Shown piece after piece: positions 63,601 to 64,000 of a DNA stretch of 64,000 bases (positions within the stretch are counted from its first letter, which is position 1; the number at the start of each line of letters is the position of its first letter). A program made the position numbers and the translations under genes. This DNA is from Pelagimonas phthalicica (GTDB lineage Bacteria > Pseudomonadota > Alphaproteobacteria > Rhodobacterales > Rhodobacteraceae): contig NZ_SOAP01000002.1 of NCBI RefSeq assembly GCF_004364805.1, positions 1,302,001-1,366,000 of the forward strand, written 5' to 3'. The notes under the pieces were generated by a model. It made no database searches and had not been told where the DNA came from. It saw only the letters and a program-made list of their open reading frames with translations.

Positions 63601-63884
63601 AGCCTGAATATGAGAATTATGCCTTTACCGCTGTGCTGGCCCGGTCCGGGCAGGAAATCACGGTTCGGGCAAATGAAACACTGGCGGATGCGCTGATTGC
63701 GGCAGGGCATTCGGTGGATGTCAAATGTGCCGATGGGATATGTGGGGTGTGCAAATGTGGTGTCTTGGCGGGCGAGGTCGAGCATCGCGACTTTGTCCTG
63801 TCCAATGCCCAGCGCCGGGATCAGATCATCACCTGCCAATCCCGAGCGGCCAAACCGGATGGGAAGATCACCCTCGACCTGTGA
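60684..63884 (+). CDS. rdhA: Cytoplasmic reductive dehalogenase fused to ferredoxin reductase (BhbA/NpRdhA type)
   Basis: 1066 residues. There is no Tat signal or membrane segment, unlike respiratory dehalogenases. Residues 1 to about 550 form the cobalamin-binding halves; Tyr422 (WYSHD) and Lys490 (SAKAHS) are likely counterparts of the catalytic Tyr and Lys of NpRdhA. Two 4Fe-4S clusters follow: Cys554/557/560/564 (CENCNKCARECP) and Cys590/603/606/610. From about 755 a phthalate dioxygenase reductase-like module has RQYSMSG (flavin), GGGIGITPM near 862 (NAD) and a plant-type 2Fe-2S site with Cys1015/1020/1023/1051. The fusion draws electrons directly from NAD(P)H to remove halogen, e.g. from 3-bromo-4-hydroxybenzoate. 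Strong ribosome site AGGGGGCGGA. Confidence 0.93.
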   Translation: MRFFSTKSRAPELGPYPLERLKRRGDVPDLSALPGFEALDFKRLDTPHSLVNAMGAYQAMMDVIRDGRRNASLSDVPEHPGERARHMKAFGYFQDASMMGICKIAPEARLAQPIRNPDIDALAQDLRSKQTKTLASGIDVIMAELKESAATPLGAMGHHSHAIVILQEHHRAPDPDEPGAEWIGDAQHHRAALRATETAVILANYLHLLGFDARAHSMTSSDLDLTRLSVAAGLTFVEGTCAFAPFLGADYSLAVVSTDMELALDRPLAPLGEQQLGLAWQIGYGSSKSALNRDPYAKRDYVEGAMPFEKLKRVDQPTTYMDEARIPRVPKRTDMFARSQFGDMGKTQQQAATGGFYARKSAHAFAQRRALGAFVLLQDGAPVGDRPAQTDAQRNAENVKAASYFLGVDAVGLSRCPDWAWYSHDATGAPITPPHDNAISMIVDQGFETMEGASGDDWIAVAQSMRAYLRFSLLGGVIAQQIRNLGYSAKAHSVMDGDVLQPPLLLLSGLGEVSRIGEVILNPLLGPRLKSGVVTTDMPLAHDKPIDFGLQNFCENCNKCARECPSGAITAGPKTMFNGYEIWKSDSQKCTTYRITTQGGAMCGRCMKTCPWNLEGVFAEKPFRWLASNFPAAAPALAYLDDAVGHGEINPVKKWWWDLELKEDGGYRAPAAPINHRALQKDLDLKFEDQTLAVYPADLAPWPYPYPFPMDREAGIKAYQEMISAAEYQQRLARGDTEGLAHERPDFADAPVIMARLSKVEAMAGKVTKYEFQSWDGSPLPEWSAGAHLDVVVAPEFLRQYSMSGNPADRATYQIGVLREDDGRGGSKMLHRIFDEGRRVFISKPINHFELSEDASKSFLMGGGIGITPMIAFAHRLHALGKAFELHYSARRADEAGYVADLKAMPWADKVHLHFSDLGSRADLDQILGGYQPGWHVYTCGPDRYMQAVIETATAQGFPDEARHLEYFSTPEQPEYENYAFTAVLARSGQEITVRANETLADALIAAGHSVDVKCADGICGVCKCGVLAGEVEHRDFVLSNAQRRDQIITCQSRAAKPDGKITLDL

Positions 63885-63892
63885 CCAAGGGC

Positions 63893-64000
63893 CTACATCC
63901 CATCCATAGAACGCATGCACCGATCCACCAAAGCACCGGGATCGAGAACCAGAATCGGGGCCGATTTGTTGCCGGACACCTCGTGATGCAGGCAGCCGAC
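63893..64000 (-). CDS. C-terminal fragment of a protein running past the window edge
   Basis: Thirty-five codons open from the window edge to a TAG, reading VGCLHHEVSGNKSAPILVLD and then PGALVDRCMRSMDGM. The ILVLDPGALV stretch resembles the last strand and helix of CheW or CheA regulatory domains, but this is too short to prove. It converges on the dehalogenase gene with an eight-base gap. Confidence 0.4.
   Translation of the reverse strand, partial: VGCLHHEVSGNKSAPILVLDPGALVDRCMRSMDGM

Noticed and set aside
1-64000. CRISPR arrays, tRNA/rRNA genes, insertion sequences, integrases
   Set aside because: No regularly spaced repeats, no clover-leaf or rRNA-like segments and no transposase or recombinase frames were seen on reading through.

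Overview
The window looks like a chromosomal segment of a marine alphaproteobacterium of the Rhodobacterales (Roseobacter-type). This is inferred from gene content: a lanthanide-type methanol dehydrogenase cluster, betaine-lipid (btaAB) and sulfolipid (sqdBDC) genes in the Rhodobacter arrangement, TRAP and tripartite tricarboxylate transporters, PcaQ/PobA, and an alphaproteobacterial-style Zur palindrome. Coding density is high, with many ATGA/GTGA start-stop overlaps. I see no tRNA, rRNA, CRISPR array, transposase or phage gene.

Region 1 (about 0.8-16.2 kb) is a periplasmic alcohol oxidation island. It holds XoxF with the lanthanide-diagnostic second Asp, two c-type cytochromes, a XoxJ-type binding protein, and a five-gene operon of the 'PQQ-dependent alcohol dehydrogenase system' type. 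That operon has a periplasmic binding protein, a beta-propeller, an Asp-rich exported protein, an ABC ATPase and an ABC-2 permease, related to the lut lanthanide-uptake genes. The island also has a NosR-like flavin/iron-sulfur membrane protein with its ApbE flavin transferase, a VWA-domain protein, and a NitT/TauT-type ABC transporter whose permease lies about 9 kb from its other two subunits. A short motif recurs in the divergent promoter regions. No TonB receptor, PQQ biosynthesis or formaldehyde oxidation gene is visible.

Region 2 (16.3-29.2 kb) is a tricarboxylate island: LysR regulator, TcuA/TcuB tricarballylate oxidation, AbrB-family membrane protein, 2-hydroxyacid dehydrogenase, universal stress protein, PrpF-type isomerase, a TctA-TctB fusion, TctC, and the TctD/TctE two-component system. 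Region 3 (29.1-35.0 kb) is an oligopeptide/glutathione-type ABC importer with a fused double ATPase and a glutathione transferase. Region 4 (35.4-37.8 kb) holds two COG0523 GTPases behind a perfect Zur-like palindrome.

Region 5 (37.8-43.6 kb) is a phosphorus-saving lipid island: plcP-btaA-btaB on one strand and sqdB-sqdD-sqdC on the other, with a three-unit Pho box between them. Together these genes would strip phosphate from phospholipids and make the betaine lipid DGTS and the sulfolipid SQDG.

Region 6 (43.9-52 kb) is mixed: a deoxy-sugar-acid dehydrogenase/hydrolase pair, a LysR/DoxX/LigB-type dioxygenase trio, a PhnD-like binding protein next to a hybrid histidine kinase, and a flavin-nucleotide-binding protein. 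Region 7 (52-63.9 kb) is aromatic and pyroglutamate catabolism: pcaQ and pobA, a TRAP transporter fused operonically to 5-oxoprolinase pxpBCA, and a winged-helix regulator with a 1066-residue cytoplasmic reductive dehalogenase fused to its own ferredoxin-reductase module. The dehalogenase and PobA could form a path from 3-halo-4-hydroxybenzoate to protocatechuate.
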